64,000 nt of DNA. It comes from Adenanthera pavonina. Lineage: Eukaryota; Streptophyta; Magnoliopsida; Fabales; Fabaceae. Every line of letters starts with the position of its first letter. The first letter of the stretch is position 1. This document shows, one piece after another, positions 34,790 through 47,850 of this stretch. The position numbers and the translations under genes are program-made. The stretch lies in contig JAIVEN010000004.1 in NCBI GenBank assembly GCA_026686845.1, forward strand, positions 24,398,827 to 24,462,826. Reading direction: 5' to 3'. Below the pieces are notes generated by a model. That model was not told the DNA's origin. It worked only from the letters and a program-made list of their open reading frames with translations, and did no database searches.

Positions 34790-36337
34790 TAAAAATTCTC
34801 AATCTCATTCAAATTCAGTCAAACCCTAGTTGCTGTATCCTTAAATTTTTTTTTCGGGCAAGAAAAGTCGCTGTTTCATCAAAATCGCTATTCTTCTCAA
34901 TTAACACGGTTTTGAGGACCATCTCGTTAAATGACTTATTATAAACTCTTTCTAAAATGTCGGAATTTTAATTAGTTTTCTGAGTTATAATGTGAATGCT
35001 TGAAACAAGTGTGATTTTTTATTTTTTGGTGAGAAGTAGAAATTTATTTTCATTGACTATGTTGCAGATTACTGCCTCAATATTCAATCTTTATGTTCTC
35101 AATTGAACAATATGTGAAGCGTACAATATTAAAATATCTCGGTTGCTCAGATTAATCACGACTGCCCAAATTTTGAGATTTTTTGCTTAATTTAATTTAA
35201 TTTAATTTAATTTTTTTATTTCAAGAGAAGAAGAATGCAAAATAAATTTGAATGGTATCTCTTAATTGAATAATGACAAAATTACACATTTGAGAAAATC
35301 CAAATAATTTTGGATATTGTAAATTGATCAATCTTGTCAATTGGTTAATTGACAGTTATTGACTATCCAAATTAATTTTTTTGTTACATTAATAAAGACA
35401 TTCCTACATTTAAATTTCATATTTTATTTTTTTATTAATATATTTTTTAAAATTCACAGTTAATAGATTATTTATATTCTATATAGGATCTTTTTAGAAA
35501 ATATTACGCTGAAAGAATGAAAAAGGGCAATATTTATTCGAAGGGGCGTTAAAAATTATAATTATTTAAAGTACCTTTGGACAAAAACTAGAACTAAAAT
35601 TTGTAAAAGAGGTAATATAGTCTTTTTAATTTTTGAATGTGATCCCTAAGTCTTTTAAATAATTAAACTTTTTAATTAAGGTCCTTGAAAAAAAAAAAAG
35701 AGTCTCATTTTATCCTTCGGTGCAAAATTCTTTTTCTTTGTAAAAATAATCAAAATCACGGAAAGATTGTTTGAAATGTAAATCATCTAAACTAATCTAG
35801 ATGGTCCACATCTAAAAGGTTCTAATTTAAAACTTTTATTTCTTCGATTTGCATTTGCATATTCTGTAGCGTCCCCATTAATTTAAGGCTTATTTTTCAA
35901 AACTCGTTATTATATTGTAATTAATTCCACATATATGATAAAACCTAAAACTATCGTCATGTTGTTTTACGGTCCTTGGTTTGACGGTATTGACCTTTTC
36001 AAAGGTTATGTGCAAAGGACAACTTTTGTAAGCTGCTTTAATTGTCAAACAAAGATCATGACATCTGAATATCTATGACCTTGAAAATTAATTCACACAT
36101 GTTTAAAAAAATAATAATATATTTAATAATTATTTCACATTATTGGCAGGTAAATTTGTACGGAAAATATTTCTTGAAATGTTTTTGAAATTGTTATTGA
36201 CGTTTTAAAGATAAAAATCACCCAAGCAAATTTTATGAAAAATAGAATCTTCTTTATGTAGGCCTATAAATGTGGCAGAGGCAAGGGAGGACAAAAATTT
36301 CTTTTCCATAAATTTTTAAATTTCATTAATTTTCAAG
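34790..36337. other. AT-rich intergenic stretch
   Basis: A pentanucleotide run of TTTAA units lies at 35186-35215. No gene or bounded repeat is recognised. Confidence 0.45.
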
Positions 36338-38756
36338 TGTTACTCCCAAACATCTCCTGACTTAACCAAAAATTTCAAAAACACTAACCAAATACAGTTT
36401 AAACATTTCACAATTAGTTTCCAAACATTAGGGCAACAGAAAAAAAAGCCAAAGGACACCACTGGTCTGGGGCCACGGAAGCTATAGTACCGCTACAGCT
36501 CTGGTGTACTTTGTTTAGCTGGCGCCATGGCCTGTTTGTTTGGCACCGTAGCGCCCCTTGTTGGTTTAAACCAGCAAATTTCAACAACCCAGGGTGAACT
36601 TCTGAAGACACCAATTTTACCTTAATCCATCTCTATACGGAGATTTTAGACATCGACATAGTTTTAATCACTTTTTGACCAAAACACACCACTCACAACT
36701 CTCATTTGCTACCAAAAGCAATCTGACCATTCATGCAGGTCTTAATCCACTTAACCAACTTGTCCAAAAAGATTTCATCTCAAAGGAACTACTCATCTGA
36801 TATTTGACCTCCTTGAACCACAAATCCACTTAATGGGCTATGTGCTCAAAATATACTAACAAGGCCCAAATACACTTTGGACTCACACACACTACTATAC
36901 TGACTCATCGACCATCAAACCATATATGCATCACACTTAACACATTCAACACCATCTTCACATATCATAACATACACATACATCCAAATATCATTACAAT
37001 CATCCCAATTCTCACATCAATTGTCATATACTATCCTACTTAGCACAAAATATATAGATATTACACATATACATTACAAAGACTTGATATTCCCACGTCT
37101 GGTGCACTGCTTCCTGGTTTTCTCTGGACTAGTGTCAGAATCTTCACCTGAAATGCTAGTTCATGGGAAAGGGGTGTGAGATAATGTCTCAATAACTGGG
37201 GACAACCACACACACATATATACATAACTCATACAATCTCATGAATACAATATGAAATGAATGCATGTCTCCCTCGCACACAGCTAGAACCACGAACTGT
37301 TGTTATAACAGAATATTTCATATAAGTGATTCCCTTCCAACAGTCTGTGAAGACTAATTCAGGGACATCACCAAGTTCACCTTACATTAATGCAACTCGG
37401 CAAAAAGTTACACTAGTGCTTTGACTGTGGCTCTCTTTCCCCTTTCCCACCACGAATTGGCAGCAATTTAGGGAATGTGTGGTCCACTGTACGCCTTTCC
37501 CCTCCTGGCCATAAGAGACGATTTAGCCACAGGGATCTCATCCTTATCCTCCCTAATTATATATTATCATATATCATATCATCATTACCACCAAATCCAC
37601 CATATATCACAATCTTACAATGTCATGTGGTGATAGTCATGTTATATCATTGTATAATTATCATCATCATATTTCACAATGTCATGCATGCATCATGTAA
37701 TGTCATATCATCATCATTATCATCTCTAGTCATCATCATCATCATCATATAATATGTGTCTAGCCGTGTGCATACCACAATATAAAGACAAACCATACAC
37801 ACACATATCTATATCGTGGTTTGAAAGGAAACATGCATATATACACTTGTATATATATATCAACATATAATATATACAAAATAAACAATACAAACACTTG
37901 GTTACCTCTATTTGTCAATACCACACACACACGATTCCACGAACTTCTTGGGTTGTCCAATACTACCCGTACCCCTTTTGATCAACCAAATACCTCTACA
38001 ATACCATAAAATCCTCAATTAACATATAATGCCATTTGACCAAACATTACAATTTGACTATGTAGGCCTAACCCAAGATTCCAAGATCATTTCCATACAC
38101 CATTGTACTCATAAGAACCATTCAAACACTAATCAATCCCATACATTTCAGATTTCATGCTTCCACACACCATACTAACCTAAGGTTAAGCTTAAATCAT
38201 ACATACTCCTTCTAAAACTTATACTCAAGGAACATAAATGCCCAATCATACTCCAATAATCCCATTTCATCCATTTTAATCAGTGGATTTCAGTCAAAAC
38301 CGAAAATCCCAACATATACCCGAAAAATCCCAACTCAAAACCAAAGAAAATGGAGATGGAAGAATAGGGATCACTTACCAATCCAAGATCCAAGCTCTAA
38401 GACGCAGGAAAACACCTCCAAAGGTTGGAAACTTCAAACCCTAGCAATACCTCCCTATCGCTCCCTCCGTTTCTCTTCTTCTACCCGACTGAAATGTTTT
38501 TGGTTTATACAAAATTTTCGATTCCCATCATGGCTCCAGTTAATTGGCAGCGGCATGGAGCTTCTCGGCCTGGAAAAATCTAAGCAAATTACTGCTCTCT
38601 CGGGCGTAGCGACCCTGCTTCTCGCCGCGGCGTGAAGCTCCTTTTAGTTCACTTTAATTCTTTCCTCCGTCCTGACCCTCCGGTTTTGCACACAATGCCA
38701 AAGACGCTTGGTTAGCTAGGGACCAAGTTAGGAATAATGTAATAAAGGTTGTTACA
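36338..38756 (-). mobile_element. Solo LTR, gypsy family related to the 3432-13072 element
   Basis: The plus strand starts TGTTACTCCCAAACATC and ends TAAAGGTTGTTACA, 2419 bases, collinear with the LTR at 3432-5852 throughout: GTTCATGGGAAAGGGGTGTG near 37160, AGTGATTCCCTTCCAACAG near 37325 and GGAGATTTTAGACATCGACA near 36640. It is more diverged from the full element than that element's two LTRs are from each other. The 5-base flanks TCAAG and GATAT do not match, so an insertion duplication is not visible. A splice-donor consensus GTAAGT lies at 38378 on the minus strand, with TATAAAC about 130 bases upstream. Confidence 0.8.
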
Positions 38757-40812
38757 GATATAATTTTTTTAAACATTTCAAATTAAGTTAAATAAAATTA
38801 ACAGAAAATTAATATTTTTGCTTCTCTCATGAAAATCTAGAAATAAATTCAAAATTATATGAGGTGTACCAATCATTGTTTATATTAAGTTAAAATTTCG
38901 GTAATCAAATAATGAGTAAAAATGCATAATTTAATTTAACAAATTCATAAAATTTAGTGGATTGAAAATTAAACCCTACGGAGGTATAATGCTAAAATTA
39001 AATACATATATCAAATAACATTATCTTATTCATGTATATGAAATTTTTTACCACTTATTCATATATGTGAAATTAAAAAAAATAGTGTGGGAATTTATCC
39101 GCACTGAATTAAAGGTGGCTAGCTCCTCCAGGGCCTAACTCATTAAGGTTCACAACTTATTTTGAAATTCAGTCAAACAGCAGCTGCATTTTCACCTAAC
39201 TCGTTTTCTCAAATTGCTTTCCTTGGTCATTAGCTATAAAACAAGAAAAAAAAAATGCTTTCGTTGGTTTTGAGTCTTTTGACCAATTTTCAGTGATTTT
39301 GACTCATTCAACGAACTTAGCTATATGAACTCAAGAATATCAACAAAACAAATCACTATGTTTAATTTTTATCTACATGGCGCGTTCAATCCGTCATAAA
39401 ACGGTTCTGCGATGGATTTTTCTCTAAAATATTTTTTAATTTTAATTTTTATCTAATTTTTTTGTGGAAAATGTAAAATAAGGGGTGCACGGGTGAACAC
39501 ACAGGTTAAATCCCACCCAATCAGGAGAGACTGGGTTTGGCCGATAAGAAAAATTGCTAATAAAATTTTTTTTAAGTTATTAAAAATATAAAAGTCCTTT
39601 AATTTATCAATAAAAATATAATTATTTTCATTCAAAATAAATTATTTAAAAAATCATATTTGGATGAAAAATATTTTTTAAAAATTATAATATGCACTAT
39701 TTTATGTTCAGTTAAAAAATCAATCTGAAATTTTAAATAAAATTAAAAAATTGAAATCATTGAAAATCATCATGATAATCCTAAAATTAATTTATTGTAT
39801 GAAAAATATCAAGAAAAATAATACGATAAAAATCTTCAAGATAATCATAAAACCTTATCAGTTAATTTTCTATGAAGAAAGAACAAAAAATTCAAGTTTG
39901 CAGTAAGAAGAAGAAAAAAAGATCACGTTTGGCTGAAATTGGGCCTCAGGGTGCAAAGGACGAATTACAGAAAACCAGACATTAGGCTTTGTGTCGCAAC
40001 ACATTGGGCCGGCATTACAATGGGCCGACCTCTGTCTGGTTATGGTACTGACATCAATCTAAATCAGAATTTGACAGCTTTAATGTACCAATAAAAAAAA
40101 AAGAATTTGACAGCTTTATTTTCCCAACTTTAAAATTCATTTTATTTAACACATTATAAATTAAGACTCTACCAACTGTGTTAGGTTTTGTTATTCATTT
40201 ATTGTTGGTAAAAAAAAAAACTCTAATCATTGTTATGTGCATCCTCTAATTAACTAATGCAAAAACTGTTACATCCCACAATTCAAGAGTGACTAGCATA
40301 GAATATGAGAAAATTTCCCATTCTACAAGTCTTAGAAGCATACAAACTAACATTTAAATCCAAGAATATAGTTATAAATCAAATAACCATAATCAAGTTT
40401 ACTTTTACATTTACAAAAAAATTTAAGTATTTTATAGAAATTTCGATTGAATTTCCTTAGTAAATATGATCTTTCAAAAGCTCTTCAACAGCACAACCAA
40501 TTAAAATACAATAAATGGAACTCTACTTCACAGCAATACATATATTAACACTTAAAAAAAAAAGAATTCAGCCTATAAGTCGTGTGGAGCATATATAAGA
40601 TAAATACAAAAGACATTTCCTAAAATTTCAAATATGCGTTTATTTTAATCCATTCTCAATACACAAGGTATAAGTAATTAATAATTTTGAATAAAATCTC
40701 ATTCTTTTCCACATGCATGTACAATCTTTGACAAAGAAATGGAAAAGACTAGAAGAAAATTCACAATTTTTCATAAAATATCTTTACCATCTCATCTAAA
40801 ATACAAATGTGG
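38757..40812. other. AT-rich intergenic stretch with a small cluster of TGGGCC motifs
   Basis: Three TGGGCC words lie at 39940, 40005 and 40021. In plants such site II words mark promoters of growth-related genes, but no gene follows on either side. The rest is low-complexity AT DNA. Confidence 0.35.
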
Positions 40813-43207
40813 CACTACAAAAAAACAGATCTTCGGTGACGACTTTCGGCGGCGACCAAAAAAGGTCGCCGCTGAAAGTCCGTATTTTAGCAGCGACTAA
40901 AAGAGTTGCCGCTGAAAATACACTTTTAGTGGCAACCAAGAAAAGTCGCCACTGAAAGTCAGTGTTTCAGCGGCGATCGAACAAGTTGTCGCTAAAAGTT
41001 CGTCTTTCAGCGGCGACTAAAAAAGGTCGCAGCTGAAAGTCCATCTTTCAGCGGTGATCGAACAAGTCGCCGCTAAAATTTTGTCTTTCAGCGGCGACTA
41101 AAAAAGGTCGCCGTTGAAAGTCCATCTTTCAGCGGCGAGTGAACAAGTCACCGCTGAAAATCCGTCTTTCAGTGGCGACTGAAAAAGGTCACCGCTGAAA
41201 GACTGACTTTCAGCGGCTATTGAACAAGTTGCCGCTGAAAGTTCGTCTTTCAGCAGTGACTAAAAAAGGTCGCCGCTGAAAGTCCATCTTTCAGCGGCGA
41301 TTGAACAAGTCGCGGCTGAAAGTCAGTCTTTCAGCGGCGATCGCACAAGTCATCGCTGAAAGTTCATCTTTCGGCGATGATTTTTCGCCGCCAAAAGTTA
41401 TACTTTCAGCAACGATTGTTTTGAGTTGCCGCGGAAAGTCTTACTTTAGGCGGCGACTTACTGATGTCGCCACTGAAAGTAAGACTTTCGGTGGTGACTT
41501 TTTAATGTCGCCGCCAAAGTTAATTTTGTGAATTTTTGCTATTTTCATTTTAAAAATTAATAAATAACATATTAAAATAATAATTGTGTTTTATTTATAC
41601 ATTTTTATTATAAGTAATTAGATATTTAATATATATTTTATATTATCTAGTATCTTTATTTAAAGGTAAAGTAGTTTACTATTTTTTCATGTAAAATATT
41701 CTGGACATTTTGAAAGTACTTTATCTCTACTGGAGATTAAAGATTTGAAATGTTGAATATTGAATTCTATCTATATTTATTTTTACTTTTCCTTATCATA
41801 ATTAATGAAATATGTTATTCTTATTAGGATAATTTTTTTTAATTCATAAAGGGATTGATAACTCCAAAAAAAAAATTAGGAAGATAAACTAATCCCTAAT
41901 TATTTAATGTGATCAACCCTATATTTGGAGGAATTCTTATTAGGTTAATTTAATTTCTAATATTTTTAACATATAAATTAATATTAATATTATTTATTAC
42001 CAATAATAATTTTGATGAAGTAATAATGTACTAAGGCAATTATCAATAGTTAGTCCAAGAGAATAATCTGTCATACTGTGATTGAGACTCTAAGCCTAAA
42101 CTCCTATAGGTGTTGGTAGTGTGGATATTTTCTCATAATATAAAAGTCTAATAAAGTAATATCACGTAGAAAAAGAAGGATTATGTGTTGTTAATATATT
42201 TTCCTAAAAAATAAGTAACAATATTTAGAAAATAAATATTGGCTAATTCTGTTTTTCTCATCCTCTCACTCTTTTTAATTATTTTTTATTATTTGAATTA
42301 TAATATATTGAATTTATTGCATTTTTTAAAATCATATGACAATCAAAATTATAATATTTATTTTAATAATTTTTTAACAATTTTCTATTACATTATATTA
42401 TATATATATATATATATTAATCATATATATATATAACTTATCAAATAATATAATATATGATATATTATATGATATGACATAACATAAAATAAAAAAATAT
42501 AATATAAATATTCATATAAATATAAATATATATGTATATAAATAAAATATTTAATGATATTAATAATTGAAAATAAAATATATGTGTATTTTTTAATTAT
42601 AATATTGATTTATAAATATATATGTGTGTATTAGTGTGTAGATAAACAATATATATTTAATATCTCACATAAAGACTGTAGGTGCATTTTAGCTTAACTG
42701 GCAAGAGAGTAAACACAAAGGCATTGCAAGCAAGAGGTCATGGGTTCGAATCAAGGTGAACGCACATTTGAAACAAATATATGACGTGGCGGTGGTGACG
42801 TGGCGGTGGTCTAGCGGCCGTGGTGATGTGGCGGCGGTGGCGGTGGTCTGGCGGCGGTGGTGACGTGGCGACTGTCCAGCGGCGGTGGTGACGTGGTGGG
42901 GCCAGTGGCTGACAGGGTGATGACATGGCCAAACGACTTTTAGCGGCAACTAAATGTTGTCGCCAAATGATAAATTTTCAGCGGCGACTAAATGTTATCG
43001 CCAAATGAGAAATATTTGGCGGCGACAATTTATATTTTCAACGACAACTTTTTTCGCTACTAAATGTCAACTTTTGGCGGTGACATTTTTATCATCGCCC
43101 AACTTTCGGTAACGAGATTTGTGGCGGCGACATGGTGGCGACAAAAATGTCGCCTCTAAAAACTTTTGGAGGCGAAGTCGCCGCTGAAAATCAAATTTTT
43201 TGTAGTG
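40813..43207 (+). mobile_element. Complete non-autonomous CACTA element (CAGCGGCGAC family)
   Basis: The ends are CACTACAAAAAAACAGAT and CAAATTTTTTGTAGTG. TGG at 40810-40812 and 43208-43210 is a perfect 3-base duplication. A left array of about 700 bases (to 41520) repeats TTTCAGCGGCGACTAAA and its inverse GTCGCCGCTGAAAG. A right array of about 270 bases (42930-43200) does the same. Between them are AT-rich DNA, a core with a tRNA-like module (42680-42760) and a GC-rich GTGGCGGTGGTGACGTGG minisatellite (42783-42905). There is no transposase, so it depends on an autonomous relative. The open frames across the arrays are a by-product of their periodicity. Confidence 0.92.
42680..42760 (+). repeat. 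tRNA-like module in the CACTA core
   Basis: TTTAGCTTAACTGG (42688-42701) fits a pol III box A and GGGTTCGAATC (42742-42752) a box B, with a 40-base spacing as in tRNA genes. No proper acceptor stem surrounds them. It is homologous, in opposite orientation relative to the flanking core, to the module in the TAGCGAGGGA-family elements. Confidence 0.6.
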
Positions 43208-45291
43208 TGGGGAAGGAAAGGGATGTTGTGGCAGCAAGGAGAAGGGAAAGAGGCGTTGATGGAGGATGTACAGGGCACTATTTTGAGAGAAAACAAGTAG
43301 AAATTTTCTTTCGCTGCTTTTGGAGTATTCGGCGACAAAAAAAAAAAAATAAAGAGTAGGTGGTGTGGAAATGACCAAAAACCCCTCTTAACTAGGAGAG
43401 CATGGGATGGGTACTTGGTAATCCACAAATATTAAGGATAGAAAAATCTACATAAAAGATTATGATAAGATTTGAACTCTAAACTTATTGAGAAACTTGA
43501 GACAAATTCGCCAAAAATTTCCAAAGTCTTGCTTGATGCTTATTTAACAAAATTTTTCTATTTATTTATTTATTCTTTTTTCCCTTCCTTTTTTTCATAA
43601 ACATAAATCAAATAGTTGACTTTTACCACTACTAAATATATCTATTATATTTATTTTATTTATTATTTTTTATCTATTTTAAAAATTCTCTAATTTAGGG
43701 TCATTAGACAAAACTCTCACTCAAACAGTGGCATTTAATTCTGGCAAGAAAAGAGCTAATTTGATCCCTTAAACAGTTCGTCCAAGATGAAATATATTCC
43801 AGATAGGTTACTGTTTCAAATTTCTTCCCCTTTGGCATTCATCTTCTGGGTGGAGATTGTTCTTCGAATTTCATATCAATGATGCATAAATGAGATACAT
43901 AATCCAAAAAATACCCAAGATGAAAAAGTCAATCTCCAAATTAATTCTCAGATACGCGGGGCGTTTCAGTAAGGTCATAGATCTCGCTCCGGTGTGAGAT
44001 GGGTGAGAGTGAACAACGATGCACCTTATACTTTAGAGCCATTGAAAGATAGATAAGGTGATTCTCTAAACATGTTTTTATTTTAATTAGTTTACCAAAG
44101 CTGAACTGTTTTGCATTTTTAAACTCTATTTTATGAAATTATTCTGAAAGCAATTGATGTACTTAGAAAAAAATTATGATAAATTCATTCTTGAACTCAT
44201 TCTTTAACTAGGTACGATAACTCGAGCTGCAAATCAACATGCTGTGAAAAAACTTTTTATTTATAGTTAGAAATTAAATGTATGTTTTAGAACTCAACTA
44301 GCTATTGAGATTTTATCTCTCTCTTTTTTTAAATTTAATTTCCAGGTCGTGGCTCGATAATGATAGAAGAAAGATTCCCCAGAGCACCCTAGTTGATCTA
44401 ATTCAATGATACTGACGTATTAAAAGTACTTAAGCTATGATATATAAGAATGAAGTGATTTTTTCTTGTCCCTTACCGGTCCCTAATTTTTTTTCAATAT
44501 TTTTCAGCTTTTTCATCACTCAAGTTATTTATGCATCTTGTTTTTTTCAATTGCATAAAGTAAGATTTGCAATGTTATGCAAACATATATATATATAAAC
44601 AAATTGATAGTCATAAATTTTTATGCTTCATACAATTTTCTTTTCTTTTTTTCATTTAAAATAAATTGAGTTTTTTACCTGAACTATTATGATATATTCT
44701 TCTTTTAGTATATATTGTCACATGAGTATTTGATAAATACAAAACTATATTCGTATGGATAATTAGTAGGTGAAGTTGCTGATTTTGAAATCAAAAGTAA
44801 TTTTTAGTATACGGATCATGTCAGATTCAAAATTTCTGGCATACCTTGCAGTTACTTATATTAAAAAAAAGTAAAACGTTTTGTCTTTTTACATCAATAT
44901 GAATTTCTTTGAAATAGAATCAAAATTTCTTTATAAAATTTACAGTCACTTTTTAAAATGCAACAAATTAAGAATTCTATTCCTGTTGGGAAACAAGAAT
45001 CTTGGCTAGTTAATAGTTCTATATCTAACATTCATTGATATTTATTGTTTGGCTGCCAGTTAGCATGCCAATATATATGTAAGATCGATATTGCATTGCA
45101 TGTGAACAAACATACCTCCTTTGTTGAATATATATTTTCATGTAATGTGTTGCAAAGGGATGGTAACAGGTTTAGAAACGGAACTTTATAAGATCTATGC
45201 ACGACAATAAGAATATTATTCACTGTTACACAAGTCTAAAAATTTTATTTGACAAATGACAATACTATCAAGTTTGATTGTGATATTGCAG
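43208..45291. other. Intergenic stretch with a possible relic of a fifth peptide gene
   Basis: Mostly AT-rich. An exon-like segment at 44346-44392 follows the acceptor TTTAATTTCCAG, is 47 bases in phase 1 and ends EERFPRAP-stop. Upstream, a short frame from ATG 43920 ends in phase 1 at TTTCA/GTAAGG and would join it, but it has no hydrophobic signal. A hydrophobic run lies in another frame near 43787-43880. The N-terminal exons of the desiccation-related gene at 45292 are not found here. Confidence 0.25.
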
Positions 45292-46642
45292 AGCCATAAA
45301 GAGACGATTAAAATTAAGGGTTTCTGAGACCATTACTAAATTTAAGCAGTGAAGCATTTGCCACAAGAATGAACAATGCCTTTGGAAAGCACCTTAACCC
45401 ACCTTTCGATCCCTATGCCAACTCCATCAATTACTTGCTTGCATCTTATGTGATTCCTTATGTTGGTCTCACTGGATATGTAGGAGCCAACCCTAAGCTC
45501 CAAAATGCCACATCCAAAGAGGTAATTGAAGTTATAGATTTGTTTACATAATGGTATTAATGAGACATGCATGTTCATACATTGCATGATACTTGAGGAA
45601 TGATGTGTAATGTTCATGTCTTTTAAATATTGCGGCCAGATACAGATTTTATTACATATATTGATTCACATATAATGCTTTAAAGGTTGACTTCATATTT
45701 AATTTTTAAGAAGTTTAATTTCAAAGCTTGATAAATTAATTTTTTAAAGTTAAACTAACATTTCAAAATTCGATCCATGAAACTAGAAAAATTACGATTC
45801 ATTCATTTTGTAGTCCAATTAACATAACCTGTAAATTGCCTGGAGGATCTGACCTATGTCTTCTAGAAAAAGTTTTGTACACCATATTTTATTATTTGCA
45901 CCTTTTCTGGAAATATCAACTCAATTCATTTAAATATTTATATTGCATCTGGACTCAGTTTTTCAAAAAAGAAAATTATAAAAATGATTATGCATTAGAA
46001 TTTCTCGTTCATTTCATTCCCAACTTGTATGCCATGCTAAAGTTACATGATTCCTCAATTAAAATGGTTCTCAACAAACGTTATATATATATGTATATAC
46101 ACACACACACATATAGAAAAGGTGTAGTTTGTGAAAAATTCAAATTAATTAAGTGTTTAACATTGAATTTTGTTTATACTATTAGTCCACACTTTCAAAT
46201 TTTCTTTCTCTAAATACATACGAAGCATTTACTTACAAAATGTTGGTGCGTATATGTACAGCTAGTGGCAGGGCTTTTGGCAGTAGAGTCGGGGCAAGAT
46301 GCAGTGATTCAAGCATTATTATATGAACGTAGAGCTTTACCAGTATATCCATATGGAGTGAATGTAGCAGAATTCACAAATCGTATTTCCAAACATAGAA
46401 ACAAGTTAGGAAAAAAGGGTTTGAAGGACGAGGGTCTTGTCGTCCCTAAAGTTGAAGGTGCTGAAGGTAAGGTCACGGGCAACATCCTCTCAGCTGACAA
46501 GAACTCAGTTGCCTACTCTAGAACTCCTCAAGAAATCTTGAGAATTGTATATGGCAGTGGCAGCGAGCATATCCCAGGCGGTTTCCACCCAAAAGGAGGT
46601 GATGGTCGCATTGCCAAATTTTTCCTAGGAAAAAGAAATTAA
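45292..46642 (+). pseudogene. Desiccation-related protein (PCC13-62 type, ferritin-like), 5'-truncated
   Basis: Two downstream exons of a plant desiccation-related gene remain. The first (45292-45521) follows a TTGCAG acceptor and encodes RAIK at its start, then PLLNLSSEAFAT and AFGKHLNPPFDPYANSINY, ending ATSKE at a GTAATT donor. The last (46262-46642) is open and encodes VAGLLAVESGQDAVIQALLY, VAEFTNRIS, GLKDEGLVVP, RTPQEILRIVYGSG and GGDGRIAKFFLGKRN. The ferritin-like family (Craterostigma PCC13-62) is a secreted or cell-wall-associated protein of about 300 residues induced by drying. Here the signal peptide and N-terminal half are missing. Near 45305-45328 two single-base losses are needed to connect RAIK to the GFLRPLL frame. 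The intact last exon suggests recent loss. Sequencing error could explain the shifts but not the absent 5' exons. Confidence 0.8.
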
Positions 46643-46676
46643 ATAGTTTTTAATGCGCTGCACTAGCTATTACCAA

Positions 46677-46714
<38 letters not shown>
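46677..46714 (+). repeat. Compound AT/GT microsatellite
   Basis: An (AT)n run passes directly into about 12 GT units, 35 bases after the stop codon of the desiccation-related pseudogene. It is likely polymorphic. Confidence 0.9.
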
Positions 46715-47850
46715 TTGGCTTCTTTCTCTGCCATTGTAGAACTGACTGAGTTGCTTTTCCCACGTTACATATAACCAAAGAAAAAAAGAAAAATCTACCT
46801 AGTCTTTTGACGGTATTTTCTTTCTGTATTGTGCTTATTAGGATGCTATAATTCCAACTCTCTCTCTCTCTCTCTATATATATATTGATTGAGGCTTTTT
46901 CTTTTTTTGGCAAAAGACTACTTGTGCTTTCAAGCAAGTATATGTTTTTTTTTAAGGCTTATATATAATATCCTATATGGGCTTAAAATGACAATATCAT
47001 GAAAGATCAATACCTTTAAGGCTAATAGTATAAAATCTGATAGTATAAAGCCTAATAGGATAAGACCAAACAAAATTTTAATACCATACTGCATTTGGTG
47101 TACCATTGTATAAATAATGTATTGTACAAATATTAATTTTTTTGACAAAAATACCCTATGCTTGAAAATATAATATATTTATCTAAATTGATTTATAATA
47201 TATAATACCCTTTTTTCATATTTAACCCGTGCTTCAGTCAATCAGACGAAGGTCACACTTTGTGTATATCCTACAAAAAGGAAGAGCCACCTAGGGCCTA
47301 AAACACAACACCACGCAAAACTATCTCCACAATTCAAAGTAGAAAACAAGGACATCGCCATGGCAAGGAACACAGCATTGCGGCAAGGGAGGCTTTTGAA
47401 ACAAATGAAGAAGGAGACAGGGATGCATGGCGCCATGGTGCCACTTGCTAATAATTTATTAGTAATTAGCTGATAAGCTAGCCCAACTTCCAATGCTCTT
47501 ATCTCCCTAACCGGACCTCCAATTAGTGTGTGATGTACTCCAATGCTCGCAAATCACTCTACACCTCCTCTAATTATAGACAACTTGAAAGAGTACAATA
47601 GTTACTTCATATCAGGAATGTAAAAATCATTAACTAAAGAAATAAAAAAAAGGAAAAAAAGAAAGATATAAGCAAGGAAATGTCATCTAGAAGGAGTGCA
47701 ACCGCTTTTTGGGCATAAAAGCAAGTGAGGCAAAACTAGCAGCAATAGAAGAATATGAAAGAGGGAAAACCCTCTTAGTTGAGTACCAAGTAGGTGGTGA
47801 AATACTGGAAGAGGAAGGAAAGGAAGGAAAGAGAGAAGAGAACCAAAGTG
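46715..47850. other. Intergenic stretch
   Basis: A (CT)n run lies at 46859-46876. A 37-codon frame from ATG 47360 (MARNTALRQGRLL) has no recognisable domain and no second exon that I can see. Near 47830 a GGAAGGAAAG run borders the next CACTA element. Confidence 0.4.

Noticed and set aside
41301..41531. Open frames through the CAGCGGCGAC arrays (also 43067-43428, 47683-47942, 49756-50084)
   Set aside because: They result from the periodic subterminal repeats of CACTA elements, not from coding selection.
42688..42752. A true tRNA gene
   Set aside because: Box A and box B are present but no acceptor stem or anticodon stem pairs, and all copies lie inside CACTA elements.
42689..42949. 86-codon His/Pro/Thr-rich frame on the minus strand of the GC minisatellite
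   Set aside because: It is the translation of the GTGGCGG minisatellite; the second CACTA copy lacks it.
45836..46213. 125-codon frame between the two desiccation-related exons
   Set aside because: It lies wholly in the intron, is AT-rich and repeats simple TA/CA sequence; no domain.
47360..47473. 37-codon frame MARNTALRQGRLL...
   Set aside because: No signal peptide, no recognised family, no downstream exon; chance length in this composition.
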